Shown piece after piece: positions 51,560-60,592 of a DNA stretch of 64,000 nt (position 1 is the stretch's first letter; each line of letters starts with the position of its first letter). The DNA comes from Paraburkholderia tuberum STM678. GTDB lineage: Bacteria > Pseudomonadota > Gammaproteobacteria > Burkholderiales > Burkholderiaceae. Location: contig NZ_CADFGP010000013.1 of NCBI RefSeq assembly GCF_902833905.1, positions 124,001 through 188,000 on the forward strand, given 5' to 3'. Under the pieces are notes generated by a model. The model was not told the origin of the DNA, did not search any database, and worked only from the letters and a program-made list of their open reading frames with translations. A program made the translations under genes and the position numbers.

Positions 51560-53158
51560 TCAATGTCCTCCGCCGCCGGACGCCTTGGCCGGTGAAAAGA
51601 AAATCGTGATCGGAATGCAAAGCGTGCAGAAAATCGCGAGGAACGCGAACACGTCGACATAGGCAAGGAACGTCGCCTGCGAGATGTACGTGGTGTACAG
51701 ATGACCGTTCGCCGTTTGCAGCGCCTGAGAAAGCGGCATGCCATTGATGTCCGCGATCGTCCGCGCGTTGCGTTGCAACGTATCGTTGTAATTCTGTGAA
51801 AGCGGCGACATGAACTCCGATAGATGCGCCATGCGAGCCTGCGTGCGCTCGCGAACCATCGCGGTCGACAGCGAGATACCGATCGAACCCGCGACGTTGC
51901 GGAACATCGTGAACAGCGCGGACGCGTCGTCGTTCAGTCGCGGCGGTACCGTCAGATACGCAAGCGTCGTGATCGGCACGAACAGGAAGCCGATCGCCAG
52001 CGACTGCGCGCTGCGCATCTTCACCAGCGTGAAGTAGTCGATGTCCGGCACCAGCATGTGCGAATACGCGAGCGCGCACGCGAGCAGCCCGAAGCCGGTG
52101 GCCACCAGAAAACGCGTCTGCACGTGCGGCATCATTTTGCTGATCAGTGGAATTTCCATCGTGATCAGCACAGCGCCAGGCGACAGCACGAGGCCCGCGA
52201 GCATCGCCGTATAGCCGAGCTGCTGTTGCGCGAGCTGTGGCACGAGCACCGCGCTGCCATACAGAATCGTCGCGAACGCGGCGATCGTCACGCAGCCGAG
52301 CGCGAAGTTGCGGTCCTTCAGACAGCGCAGATCGACGACCGGCTTCTTCGTGTACAGCAGCCAGTACGTCGCACCGACGATGCCCGACACCGCGAGCACC
52401 GCGAACGTACGAATGAAGTTCGACGAAAACCAGTCGTCGTCCTCGCCGCGATCGAGCATCACCTGCAGGCAGCCGAGGCCGATCGCGATCAAAAGGATGC
52501 CCACGTAATCCACCGACACGCGCAGATCGCCCTTGCGTTTCCACGGCGGATCCTCGACCAGTTGCATCACCGCGAGCGAGGTCAGCACGCCGAACGGCAC
52601 GTTCACGAGGAACACCCAGCGCCACGAAAAGTTGTCGGTGATCCAGCCGCCGAGCGTGGGTCCCAGCACCGGCGCGACGACGATCGCGACCGCCGAGATC
52701 GAAAACGCGCGGCCGCGCTGCTGCGGCGGGAACGTGTCGAGAATGATCGATTGCTGGTTCGGTTGCAGTCCGCCGCCGAAAAAGCCCTGCAAACAGCGGA
52801 AGATGATCAGCTGCCACAGATTGGTCGCGATGCCGCATAGAAACGAGCACACGGTGAACGCAATGATGCAGACGAGGAAATAGCGCTTGCGCCCGAGCAG
52901 CCGACCGAAGAAACCCGAGATCGGCAGCACGATGCCGTTGGCGACCAGATATGAGGTCAGCGTCCACGTCGCTTCGTCGTAACTGGCAGACATCGTGCCC
53001 GCGATGTGCGGCAGCGCGACGTTGACGATGGTCGTGTCGAGCACTTCCATGAACGCGGCGAGCGTGACGACGATCGCGATCAGCCACGGATTCGCGGATG
53101 GCTTCCAGTTCGACGCCTCGCCAAGCGACGCCTCGCCGGGCGCGTCGGACGCCGTCAT
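51560..53158 (-). CDS. emrB: EmrB/QacA-type drug exporter (MFS, 14-TM)
   Basis: This 532-residue inner-membrane drug:H+ antiporter of the DHA2 family has about 14 hydrophobic helices. Motif A-like GFFGRLLGRKRYF and the family motif PVLGPTLGGWITDNFSWRW near residues 150-170 are clear. It pairs with the EmrA-type adapter upstream and the outer-membrane factor downstream, giving a pump that spans both membranes. The ATG overlaps the adapter's stop as ATGA, and the stop abuts the channel gene. Substrate is probably hydrophobic compounds or antibiotics, by family. Confidence 0.92.
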   Translation of the reverse strand: MTASDAPGEASLGEASNWKPSANPWLIAIVVTLAAFMEVLDTTIVNVALPHIAGTMSASYDEATWTLTSYLVANGIVLPISGFFGRLLGRKRYFLVCIIAFTVCSFLCGIATNLWQLIIFRCLQGFFGGGLQPNQQSIILDTFPPQQRGRAFSISAVAIVVAPVLGPTLGGWITDNFSWRWVFLVNVPFGVLTSLAVMQLVEDPPWKRKGDLRVSVDYVGILLIAIGLGCLQVMLDRGEDDDWFSSNFIRTFAVLAVSGIVGATYWLLYTKKPVVDLRCLKDRNFALGCVTIAAFATILYGSAVLVPQLAQQQLGYTAMLAGLVLSPGAVLITMEIPLISKMMPHVQTRFLVATGFGLLACALAYSHMLVPDIDYFTLVKMRSAQSLAIGFLFVPITTLAYLTVPPRLNDDASALFTMFRNVAGSIGISLSTAMVRERTQARMAHLSEFMSPLSQNYNDTLQRNARTIADINGMPLSQALQTANGHLYTTYISQATFLAYVDVFAFLAIFCTLCIPITIFFSPAKASGGGGH

Positions 53159-54384
53159 TTGAGGTACACCTTCGGCGTGACCGACAAGCCCAGCCCGAGC
53201 GGATGATCGCGCGGCAGACCTTCGTCGATGATGATCTTGACCGGTACCCGCTGCACGATCTTCACGAAGTTGCCGGTTGCGTTTTCGGTCGGGAACGCCG
53301 AGAAGCGCGAGCCGCTGCCGAGTTGCACGCTATCCACATGGCCGCGCAGATCGAGCTTCGGATACGCGTCGACGTCGACTTCGACCTTTTCGCCGGGGCG
53401 GATGCGTTCGAGCTGCGACTCCTTGAAGTTCGCGGTAACCCACACCTGCGGCGTGACGATCGAGAACAGCGACACGCCCTCGGTCAGGAAGCTGCCGAGC
53501 TGCACGTTGCGCCGCGTGATCCAGCCATCCGACGGCGCGCGCACCTCGCAGTACGACAGATTCAGCTTCGCCTGTTCGAGCTGTGCCTCAGCCTGATGCA
53601 CCTGCTGGCGGCGTTCGTCGACGGCGGCCTCGGCCTCGCGCAACTGCTGCGGCACGAGGCTCGCGGTCCGCTGCTGCGCGCGCGCCTGCTCGAGGCTCGC
53701 GTTGGCCGACTGGCGCTGTGCGTCGGCGGTATCGACGTTCTGCTGCGTGGTCGCGCGCGGATCGACCGTGTGCTGACGCTGCCAGGAGGCTTGCGCCTCG
53801 CGCAGATTCGCTTCCGCCGACGAGGTTTGCGCCTTCGCCTCGCGGTACTGCGCCGGATACTGCACGCGCGCGATGTCGAGCTGCACCTGTGCGGCGTTCA
53901 ATTGCGCCTTTGCAAGACCAAGCTGCGCCTTCGCCTGATCGACCTGCGCCTGGTAGTCTCGCTTGTCGATCACGAGCAGCAGGTCGCCCTTGTGCACGAA
54001 CTGGTTGTCGTCGACCGCCAGCGTCACCACGTAGCCGGAGACTTTCGGCGCCATCGTGATCGCGTTGCCATCGGTGTAGGCGTCGTCGGTCGTCACCTCG
54101 TTGCGCGTCGCGAACCACCAGACGAAGCCGACGATGCCAATCAGGATCACGACCGCGCCGAGGATGATCAGCGGCTTCTTGCCGGGCGTCTTTTTCTGCT
54201 GACCGTCGTCGCCGTTGTCCTTGTCGTTGTTGCCGTTGCCATGTTTGCCGTCAGCGCGGCCCTGGTCGCCGCGTTTGCCGACGCCGTCGCGTTCGTCGTT
54301 GCCGTCGCGGCGATCATCGCCGTGCGGCGCATCACGCCCGAATGCTTCCTGCCCGGCGCTGGCCGAGCCGGTCTCGTCTGACAT
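53155..54384 (-). CDS. emrA: EmrA/HlyD-type membrane-fusion protein
   Basis: This 409-residue periplasmic adapter has a cytoplasmic N-terminus of about 60 residues rich in Asp, Gly, Lys and Asn, then one membrane helix (LIILGAVVILIGIVGFVWWF). HlyD-type lipoyl halves flank a long coiled coil (about 130-260; QVDQAKAQLGLAKAQLNAAQ). It links the emrB pump to the outer-membrane channel. The start at 54384 (MSDETG) is favoured over an upstream ATG that would extend into an Arg-rich leader. It is the first gene of a three-gene efflux operon. Confidence 0.92.
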   Translation of the reverse strand: MSDETGSASAGQEAFGRDAPHGDDRRDGNDERDGVGKRGDQGRADGKHGNGNNDKDNGDDGQQKKTPGKKPLIILGAVVILIGIVGFVWWFATRNEVTTDDAYTDGNAITMAPKVSGYVVTLAVDDNQFVHKGDLLLVIDKRDYQAQVDQAKAQLGLAKAQLNAAQVQLDIARVQYPAQYREAKAQTSSAEANLREAQASWQRQHTVDPRATTQQNVDTADAQRQSANASLEQARAQQRTASLVPQQLREAEAAVDERRQQVHQAEAQLEQAKLNLSYCEVRAPSDGWITRRNVQLGSFLTEGVSLFSIVTPQVWVTANFKESQLERIRPGEKVEVDVDAYPKLDLRGHVDSVQLGSGSRFSAFPTENATGNFVKIVQRVPVKIIIDEGLPRDHPLGLGLSVTPKVYLK

Positions 54385-54522
54385 GGTGAGTCGTTTCCGT
54401 CGTTCCAGTGGGTTGAGAATGGGGGAGTGCAATAGATGCCATCCGCGGCCGCCGCGAACACAGTGATGGGCGAGGCCGCGGGCGCTCGGCAAGCGCGGGC
54501 AGCGCGAACCGCTGCCACGCGG

Positions 54523-54696
54523 CTATTGACCGGCGGGCTTGTCGTGCCCGGCCTTTGCCTTGTCCTGCTCCGGCTCGATCCTCGTGGTGCCGCCCGTCGA
54601 CGGCGGGTCGCTAGCCGGGAAGCTGTCTTCGACCTGCTTGTCGATCTGCTTTTCGCTCTTTTCCGAGTGAGGATGTTTTTCCTTGTATGTCGTCAT
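54523..54696 (-). CDS. 57-residue hydrophilic protein with EDSFPASDPPS motif
   Basis: This short gene is easily missed. The product starts MTTYKEKHPHSEKSEKQIDK and continues VEDSFPASDPPS, then a Lys/Glu/Asp-rich end. The xxSFPASDPPS element is a recurring feature of small proteobacterial proteins of unknown function. AAGGAG stands before the ATG at 54696 on the minus strand, with ideal spacing. There is no signal peptide or hydrophobic core, so it is probably cytoplasmic and partly disordered. It lies between the efflux operon and the Rieske/FAD gene. Confidence 0.7.
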   Translation of the reverse strand: MTTYKEKHPHSEKSEKQIDKQVEDSFPASDPPSTGGTTRIEPEQDKAKAGHDKPAGQ

Positions 54697-54735
54697 GGTG
54701 ACTCCTTAGTCAAGGTTGAACGGCAACACGATGGG

Positions 54736-56346
54736 TCACGACGCCGCCGCTTCCGGCGCGCCGATGATCGCGAGCGCGTCGGCCCGCGACAGCCCGCCGC
54801 GCATCGCGTCGGAAAGCCGCGCGGTCAGCGCTTCGCGCTCGCAGGCGAACACCGCGTCGACGTGGCCGTCGCACACGTACAGCGCGATGAACTGGTGATG
54901 ATCGAAGTCGCCATCGACGACGATCTCATCCCACTCGCTCGCGTGGCCGAGGTATTCGAAGTTCTTGCCGTAGTGATAGGTCCAGAAGAACGGCACGTCG
55001 GCATAGCGATTGCGCAAACCGCACATGTTCTGCGCGGCGATGCGCGCATGCTGCTGCGCGACGCGCCAATGCTCGATACGCACCGGCTCCTGGTTCTCAT
55101 GCAGCGTGAACACGGCGATATCGCCGGCCGCATATAGACCGCACGCGGCGTTCATGCCGGCATTGACGACCACGCCGCCGTCCTTCTGCAACGGCAGTCC
55201 TTCGACAAACCCCGTAGCCGGTGCAACCCCCGTGCCCAGCAGCACGACATCGGCCGCGATGGCCTCGCCGCCGGCAAGCATCACCGTATGCACATTGCCT
55301 TCCTCGCCCTCGAGTGAGGCGACCTTGGCGTCGAGATAAAACTTCACGCCATTGCTTTCGTGCAGCGCGCGAAACATCTGGCCCGCGCGCTCGCCGAACT
55401 GCTTCGCGAACGGCACCTTGTCGCGCGAAATCACGGTGACGGGCACCCCGTGCTTGCGCAACGCGGACGCGACTTCGAGGCCGATGAAGCTGCTGCCGAG
55501 AATCGCGACCCGGGTTTGCGATGCATCGTCACCGAGCGCGTCGATCAACGCGGCGGCATCGTCGAGGTGTCGAAGCACATGCACACCGCCGAGTTCGCAG
55601 CCGGGCATGTCGGGCACTTTCGGCACGCTGCCGGTCGCGAGCAGCGCGGTGTCGTATTTCAGCGGCTCGATGCTCTGCTCGCTACTACCCGCGCCGGCTT
55701 CGAAATGGATCGTGTGCGCAGGCACGTCGAGCCGCGCGACCTTCGCGACGATACGCTCGATGCCGTGCGTGTGCAGCCAGTCGGGCGGCAGCAGCGGCGG
55801 CACGTCGGCCGGCGTCATTTCAAACGAGGGGACGAATTTGCTCAGCGAGGTGCGGTCATAGGGCGCGTGCGCTTCGTCGCCGATCAGCGTGATGCGGCCC
55901 TCGAAGCCGAACTCGCGTAACGCGGCACAGGCAGCGGCGCCGGCCGCGCCCGCGCCGATTACCACGTAGTGCTTGCGTTGCGCGGTGGCATCGGGCGGGG
56001 ATGTGTGTGCCGCCGGTGCCGGCGCTGCGATTTTTTCCGCCGACACGAGCACGTCGTCTCCATCGAGCGTGACCGGGTAGCGATCGAGCGGCAGCAGCGC
56101 GGGCGGCTCGAGCACGTTGCCGGTCGAGACGTCGAACGTACCCTTGTGCCATGGGCAGATGATGCGGCCGTGGCACAGCGCGCCCTCTTCAAGCGGGCCC
56201 CCGGCATGCGGGCAATCAGGCGAGTACGCCCGCACGGTGTCGCCATCGCGCACCAGCAGAATCGGCGTGCCGTCCACGATCACGCGCAGCGCGCGGTCCG
56301 CTGGCAATTCCGAGAGCCGCGCGACGCGGTGGGCAGTCGTGGACAT
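54736..56346 (-). CDS. Rieske/FAD oxidoreductase (AIFL-like)
   Basis: A 536-residue flavoprotein. The first ~110 residues are a Rieske [2Fe-2S] domain with Cys45/His47 (CPHAGG) and Cys64/His67 (CPWH). The FAD/NAD oxidoreductase fold follows (VVIGAGAAGAAACAAL near residue 130, then ILGSSFIGLEVASAL, then YAAGDIAVF). The C-terminal domain resembles the reductase family. Such fusions (AIFL type) accept electrons from NAD(P)H and pass them through the Rieske cluster. The partner oxygenase, if any, is not in the window. It diverges from a hybrid kinase 251 bases away. Confidence 0.9.
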   Translation of the reverse strand: MSTTAHRVARLSELPADRALRVIVDGTPILLVRDGDTVRAYSPDCPHAGGPLEEGALCHGRIICPWHKGTFDVSTGNVLEPPALLPLDRYPVTLDGDDVLVSAEKIAAPAPAAHTSPPDATAQRKHYVVIGAGAAGAAACAALREFGFEGRITLIGDEAHAPYDRTSLSKFVPSFEMTPADVPPLLPPDWLHTHGIERIVAKVARLDVPAHTIHFEAGAGSSEQSIEPLKYDTALLATGSVPKVPDMPGCELGGVHVLRHLDDAAALIDALGDDASQTRVAILGSSFIGLEVASALRKHGVPVTVISRDKVPFAKQFGERAGQMFRALHESNGVKFYLDAKVASLEGEEGNVHTVMLAGGEAIAADVVLLGTGVAPATGFVEGLPLQKDGGVVVNAGMNAACGLYAAGDIAVFTLHENQEPVRIEHWRVAQQHARIAAQNMCGLRNRYADVPFFWTYHYGKNFEYLGHASEWDEIVVDGDFDHHQFIALYVCDGHVDAVFACEREALTARLSDAMRGGLSRADALAIIGAPEAAAS

Positions 56347-56597
56347 GGTGAGGCCTCGCGCAAGAAAGAGCTCGCGCAGCGCACGCAAACGCGTCGCGAG
56401 CGGTGACGGAAGTACGCTTGCCATCAAGCAGCGATAAGGCAGCAATCGTCGTGCCCGGACGCGTCGGCGGAGTGATGCCGTGAAGCTGCTTGGGAAGATA
56501 GGCCGAGTTGCGGTAAATTTCGAGACAGGGGAATTAGCGCGCGAACAGCGGCGTGCGAATTCACAGGCAATGCCTTCCCTGACCGTATGCAACTTTG

Positions 56598-58757
56598 ATG
56601 GAGCAGGTGACCGTGCAGCGTGCAGAACGTGTCGCAGTCGATGTGCCGATGCCGTCACGCAACTTCGCGGCGACGCAGCGCATGCTGCTGATCTTGCTGG
56701 CCGTGTCGATCGTGTTTCCGTTGGCCTGCCTCGTGGGCTACGGCTACTTCGACTACCAGCGCCGCATCTCCGATGCGAACGATGCGCTCGACCGCCTCGC
56801 GCGCGTGGCGCAGGAGCAGGCCGTCAAGGTGCTGGATTTGAACCGGCAGATGGCCTCGCGCGTGATCGAGCTGCTCGGCAATTCCGACGACGCGCAGATC
56901 CGCGCGCGCGAGCGCGAATTGCACGAGCGTCTGCAGAGCATCGGCGGCGACTTTCCGCAGGTGGCGTCGATCTCGCTGCTCGGTGTGAACGGCCAGTTAC
57001 TTGCGTCGAGCCTCGCGTATCCGGCGCCGGCAGTGACGAGCGGCTTGCGCGACGACTTTCTCGCCGCGAAGGCGATGCGTCCCCAGCCGTATTTCTCGCT
57101 GCCGATGGTCGGCGCGCCGTCGAAGGTCGACGTGTTCACGACCGCGATCGGCCGCACGGGTACGGACGGTCAGTTTCTCGGCGTGGTCACGGTGGCGCTG
57201 CGCAGCGAATATTTTTCGCGCTTCTATCGCGAGCTGACCAACGGCGATCCGTCGCTCGCGCTCGCGCTGTACCGGCAGGACGGCAATCTGCTGGTGCACT
57301 ATCCGCCATGGCCGGCCGGCGCGCGGCCGTCGATGCACAGCGCGTTCATGTCCGCGTTGCGCGACAAACAGCTGTTCGGGCACCTGCATCTGAATTCGAC
57401 CGTCGATGGTGTCGAGCGGCTGCTCGCGTTTCGCCGCGTCGGCGACTATCCGTTGTATGTGATGAGCGCGTACGCGATGTCATCGATCGTGGCGGCGTGG
57501 CGCACGCACTTTATGTTGATCGCGGCGCTGACGGCGGTGCCCTGCATCGCGATCTGGGGGCTCGTGCTGTATTCGCTGCGTCAGCTCGAGGCGGAGCGGC
57601 GCGCGTGGGAGCGGTGGCAGGGCGAGGTCGCGATGCGTCTGTCGGCCGAGGCGTCGAGCCGGCAACTGCAGCGCATGGGCGCGCTCGGCAATCTGGTCGC
57701 GAATGTCGCGCACGATTTCAACAATCTGCTGATGGTGGTGTCGGCGAACACCGAGCTCGCGCGCCTGAAGCATTACAACGATCTCGAGAAGGAAGTGCAT
57801 GCGGTCGAGCGTGCCACCGCTACGGCCGAAGCGCTGACGCGGCGTCTGTTGAGCGTCGCGCGCAAGCAGCCGCTGAAGCAGGAGCCCGTCGAGCTTGCGC
57901 GCTGGCTGCCGGCCGCCGTGCCGCTGATCAACGCGGCGCTCGGCGACACGATCGAACTGGCGTTGCGCATGCCGGAGAACCTGTGGCAGGTGCTCGTCGA
58001 TCCGACCGATCTCGAGTTCGCGATCGTGAACATCGCGATGAACGCGCGCGATGCGATGCCGCGCGGCGGACGCTTCGTGATCCGCTGCCAGAACAATCGG
58101 CTGGTCAGCGGCGATACGCTGCTGCCGGACGGCGAGTACGTGCTGATCGCCTGTTCCGACGACGGCGAAGGGATGCCCGAATCGGTCGCGCGACGCGCGT
58201 TCGAGCCGCTGTTCACGACCAAGCTGCGCGGCTCGGGCACCGGCCTCGGGCTCGCCCAGGTGCTGTCGATGTCCGAGCAGGCCGGAGGCACCGCGAAGAT
58301 CGACAGCGTGCTGGGCAGCGGCACGACGGTGCGGATGTTTTTGCCGCGCTATCGTGAGGGCGCCGCGCTGGCCGGCGCCGATGCGCGCCAGCCTCTGCCG
58401 ACCGCGGCCGGGGCCGTGCTGCTCGTCGAGGACAACGAGGACGTCGCGGCCGGCGTGACCGCGGTGCTCGAAACCTTCGGCTGCGAGGTGCATCACGAGC
58501 CGACCGCCGACCAGGCGTTCGACGTGCTGAGCGCCGGCGAGCGCTTCGAGCTCGTGCTGTCGGACATCCAGATGCCGGGCAGGCTGAACGGTATCGACCT
58601 GGCGGAGAAGATCCGCAGCGCGTGGCCGTCGCAGAAGATCGCGCTGATGACCGGTTACGCCGACGAGCTCGACCGCGCGCGTCGGCTCGGCATTGCGATA
58701 CTCGCGAAGCCGTTCAATATCGACGAACTGCATGCGCTGGTGGCTTGCGGCACCTGA
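56598..58757 (+). CDS. Hybrid sensor histidine kinase with a periplasmic sensor
   Basis: A 719-residue kinase. Two membrane helices (about 29-48 and 304-326) bracket a ~255-residue periplasmic Cache-like sensor. The HisKA region has His372 in ANVAHDFNNLLMVV, which is of the VAHDFNN type found in hybrid kinases. The HATPase segment holds GSGTGLGLAQ. The C-terminal receiver has acceptor Asp656 (LSDIQMPG) and Lys704 (LAKPFNI). The ATG at 56598 is used; a TTG three bases upstream is also possible. It is divergent from a Rieske/FAD gene. No separate regulator is adjacent. Confidence 0.92.
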   Translation: MEQVTVQRAERVAVDVPMPSRNFAATQRMLLILLAVSIVFPLACLVGYGYFDYQRRISDANDALDRLARVAQEQAVKVLDLNRQMASRVIELLGNSDDAQIRARERELHERLQSIGGDFPQVASISLLGVNGQLLASSLAYPAPAVTSGLRDDFLAAKAMRPQPYFSLPMVGAPSKVDVFTTAIGRTGTDGQFLGVVTVALRSEYFSRFYRELTNGDPSLALALYRQDGNLLVHYPPWPAGARPSMHSAFMSALRDKQLFGHLHLNSTVDGVERLLAFRRVGDYPLYVMSAYAMSSIVAAWRTHFMLIAALTAVPCIAIWGLVLYSLRQLEAERRAWERWQGEVAMRLSAEASSRQLQRMGALGNLVANVAHDFNNLLMVVSANTELARLKHYNDLEKEVHAVERATATAEALTRRLLSVARKQPLKQEPVELARWLPAAVPLINAALGDTIELALRMPENLWQVLVDPTDLEFAIVNIAMNARDAMPRGGRFVIRCQNNRLVSGDTLLPDGEYVLIACSDDGEGMPESVARRAFEPLFTTKLRGSGTGLGLAQVLSMSEQAGGTAKIDSVLGSGTTVRMFLPRYREGAALAGADARQPLPTAAGAVLLVEDNEDVAAGVTAVLETFGCEVHHEPTADQAFDVLSAGERFELVLSDIQMPGRLNGIDLAEKIRSAWPSQKIALMTGYADELDRARRLGIAILAKPFNIDELHALVACGT

Positions 58758-58908
58758 AGCCGCGGCACCGTTCGTCTATCGCGTCCATGGGCTTTTCCTG
58801 GCGTGCTGTGCTGCGGCACAGCCCTTGCTGAAAAGAGCGCGAGGTTTGCGCGTGCGGTCACCGCGCGCCCACTTTCTTTCGACACTCTCGACACCCAGGA
58901 GAATCGCC

Positions 58909-59202
58909 ATGAAAATCAGACACGCAGTGCTCGTTTCCACCTTGCTCGCGGCTTCGTCGCTCGCAATGGCCCAAGGCGCCGGCGCCGGCGGTGGCGCAGG
59001 CGGCGGCGGGGGGCCGGCCGGCAACGACCCGAACACCAACGCCGCGACCTCGACACGCGAGGGCGGCGATGCGGGCGCGACCGGGGAGACCACGCCTTCG
59101 ACTCACCATCACATGAAGAAGCATTCGAAGTCGAAGAAGCCCATGACCGACTCGACGAATACGCCGGGCGCCGACGCGAGCAGCGATACGAAGGGGCAGT
59201 AA
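58909..59202 (+). CDS. Small exported Gly/Ala-rich protein
   Basis: A 97-residue protein with a signal peptide (1-22, ending AMAQ). A run of Gly/Ala (GAGAGGGAGGGGGPAG) follows, then a Thr/Ser/Asp-rich region with HHHMKKHSKSKK. AGGAG precedes the ATG at 58909. It is probably disordered and periplasmic. The three adjacent histidines plus basic cluster could bind metal or polyanions, but that is speculative. It is similar in design to other small exported proteins in the window. Confidence 0.7.
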   Translation: MKIRHAVLVSTLLAASSLAMAQGAGAGGGAGGGGGPAGNDPNTNAATSTREGGDAGATGETTPSTHHHMKKHSKSKKPMTDSTNTPGADASSDTKGQ

Positions 59203-59340
59203 GCGCAGCGTGTCAAGGCAGAAGGGCGGCAGGCGCCCCGCGTCGAGCATCGTCTGGCGCGTCGGCTCCGGCAGTTTTTCTGTGCGCCGCAGTCCCCCCA
59301 GAGCCCGGCACTGTCGGCAACGGGGGGAGGGTTTTATGAG

Positions 59341-59889
59341 ATGGTGCCATGTTGCACAATCGGGCCTCGTCAATTGACTGTGAGGCACGATGACTTCACT
59401 TTTCCCGCTCCTCACCTCGACATCCGTGAAAGACGGCACGGACATTTCTTCTGGCAGAGCGTTCGCAAATCGATCTACCTTCACATTGAGTCGCCCCGCA
59501 TGTTTGACGCGGACCGCTGGTTTCATTTTGCCCTGCCAGCCGGCGCACCCCGCGCGGGAAACGACGACTTGGCGCAAGGCATGGAGGAAGCGCGCGCAGC
59601 GTGGCTGCAACACGCCCCCTCGATGCTGCTGTCCTTCCAGTCGTACGAGCTGCGCGACGTGCTTGGCCGAAGTGACAACCGATTCGATATGCGCCGGATG
59701 GACGACCATGAGGTTGCAAAGGCCCTTTACAACGAAGTGCAGAACGGTGGCAGGCAGACTCGTGATGTAGCAACTGCCTTGGGCCTCAACAAAAATCAGG
59801 CGCAGCAGCTTCATCGGGAAATTGGCGGTCAACGGCTCGGTTATCACGAAATAATGGAACGCGCCAAAGATATGTTCAACTTGTGGTAA
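59341..59889 (+). CDS. Hypothetical protein, possible toxin or effector remnant
   Basis: A 182-residue protein of unknown function in a lower-GC patch. It lacks a signal peptide. The second half has Trp-rich and helical segments and a repeat-like helical end (VAKALYNEVQNGGRQTRDVA, then GLNKNQAQQLHREI). GGGGGGAGG precedes the ATG at 59341. An alternative start at 59500 (MFDADRW) is possible. It is followed after 28 bases by a second unknown gene with the same composition. A polymorphic-toxin fragment with a linked immunity gene is one explanation, with no direct evidence. Confidence 0.55.
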   Translation: MVPCCTIGPRQLTVRHDDFTFPAPHLDIRERRHGHFFWQSVRKSIYLHIESPRMFDADRWFHFALPAGAPRAGNDDLAQGMEEARAAWLQHAPSMLLSFQSYELRDVLGRSDNRFDMRRMDDHEVAKALYNEVQNGGRQTRDVATALGLNKNQAQQLHREIGGQRLGYHEIMERAKDMFNLW

Positions 59890-59917
59890 CGCGGCCAACA
59901 AACAGTGGAATTACCGA

Positions 59918-60403
59918 ATGATTAACACACGAGACGAGATTGAGCGCCGCCTGTCAGCTGTTGAAGGACTGCCGATAAGTGCGGTACATCATGCAGCAGG
60001 CACGCTGACGATGCAGTTTGGCTCCCTAAGACCGGTAGCCAATTTCAAAGGTGCGATCAGGCACGTTGGGGAGTGGTCGTTACACGTCCAATGCAACTGG
60101 AAAATAGAACAGGCTGGCAGTGCGATTGCAACGCAAGATGATCTTTTCGGTCCCGATGAAAAGGCACACCGTTCGGCTCAGCGTATTGACGATTTGCTGG
60201 TCAAACAGGGCCCTGCCATTGTGAAAGGCGTATCGGGAAGCGAAGAAGGCGGTGCAGACATTTTACTGTCCGGTGGCTTGCGGCTTGTCATCAGCCCGAA
60301 CAGTGCGCCTGACGAAGAAGACTGGCGCTTTTTTGACCCAACCTCCGATGCGAAGCACTTTATCATCGAGGGCGGCAAGGTTGATCCCTGGTCTTTATCG
60401 TGA
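59918..60403 (+). CDS. Hypothetical protein, possible immunity-type partner
   Basis: A 161-residue soluble protein starting MINTRDEIERRLSAVEGLPI. It has two beta-rich halves, with the end GGLRLVISPNSAPDEEDWRF resembling the strand-turn pattern of small immunity-like or DUF6188-like proteins, an uncertain likeness. It follows the previous unknown gene by 28 bases in the same lower-GC patch, which fits an effector-immunity or operon pair. No signal peptide or membrane helix is present. I cannot name its function. Confidence 0.6.
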   Translation: MINTRDEIERRLSAVEGLPISAVHHAAGTLTMQFGSLRPVANFKGAIRHVGEWSLHVQCNWKIEQAGSAIATQDDLFGPDEKAHRSAQRIDDLLVKQGPAIVKGVSGSEEGGADILLSGGLRLVISPNSAPDEEDWRFFDPTSDAKHFIIEGGKVDPWSLS

Positions 60404-60592
60404 CGAACGTCCCCAGGAAAAGGCAAATCTCGGCGTTGGATTATCTGCAAAGCCCGTAACAATCGCTGACCGTCAATTCGTACTGTCGGCTGTGATATGT
60501 GCGGGATGGATGTTATGCGCGGACGCGATCCAGAAGCCTTTTTCCACAGCTCCCGGATAGCCTGCGCCCGCGCCTGGGTTCAATCCCTGGGT

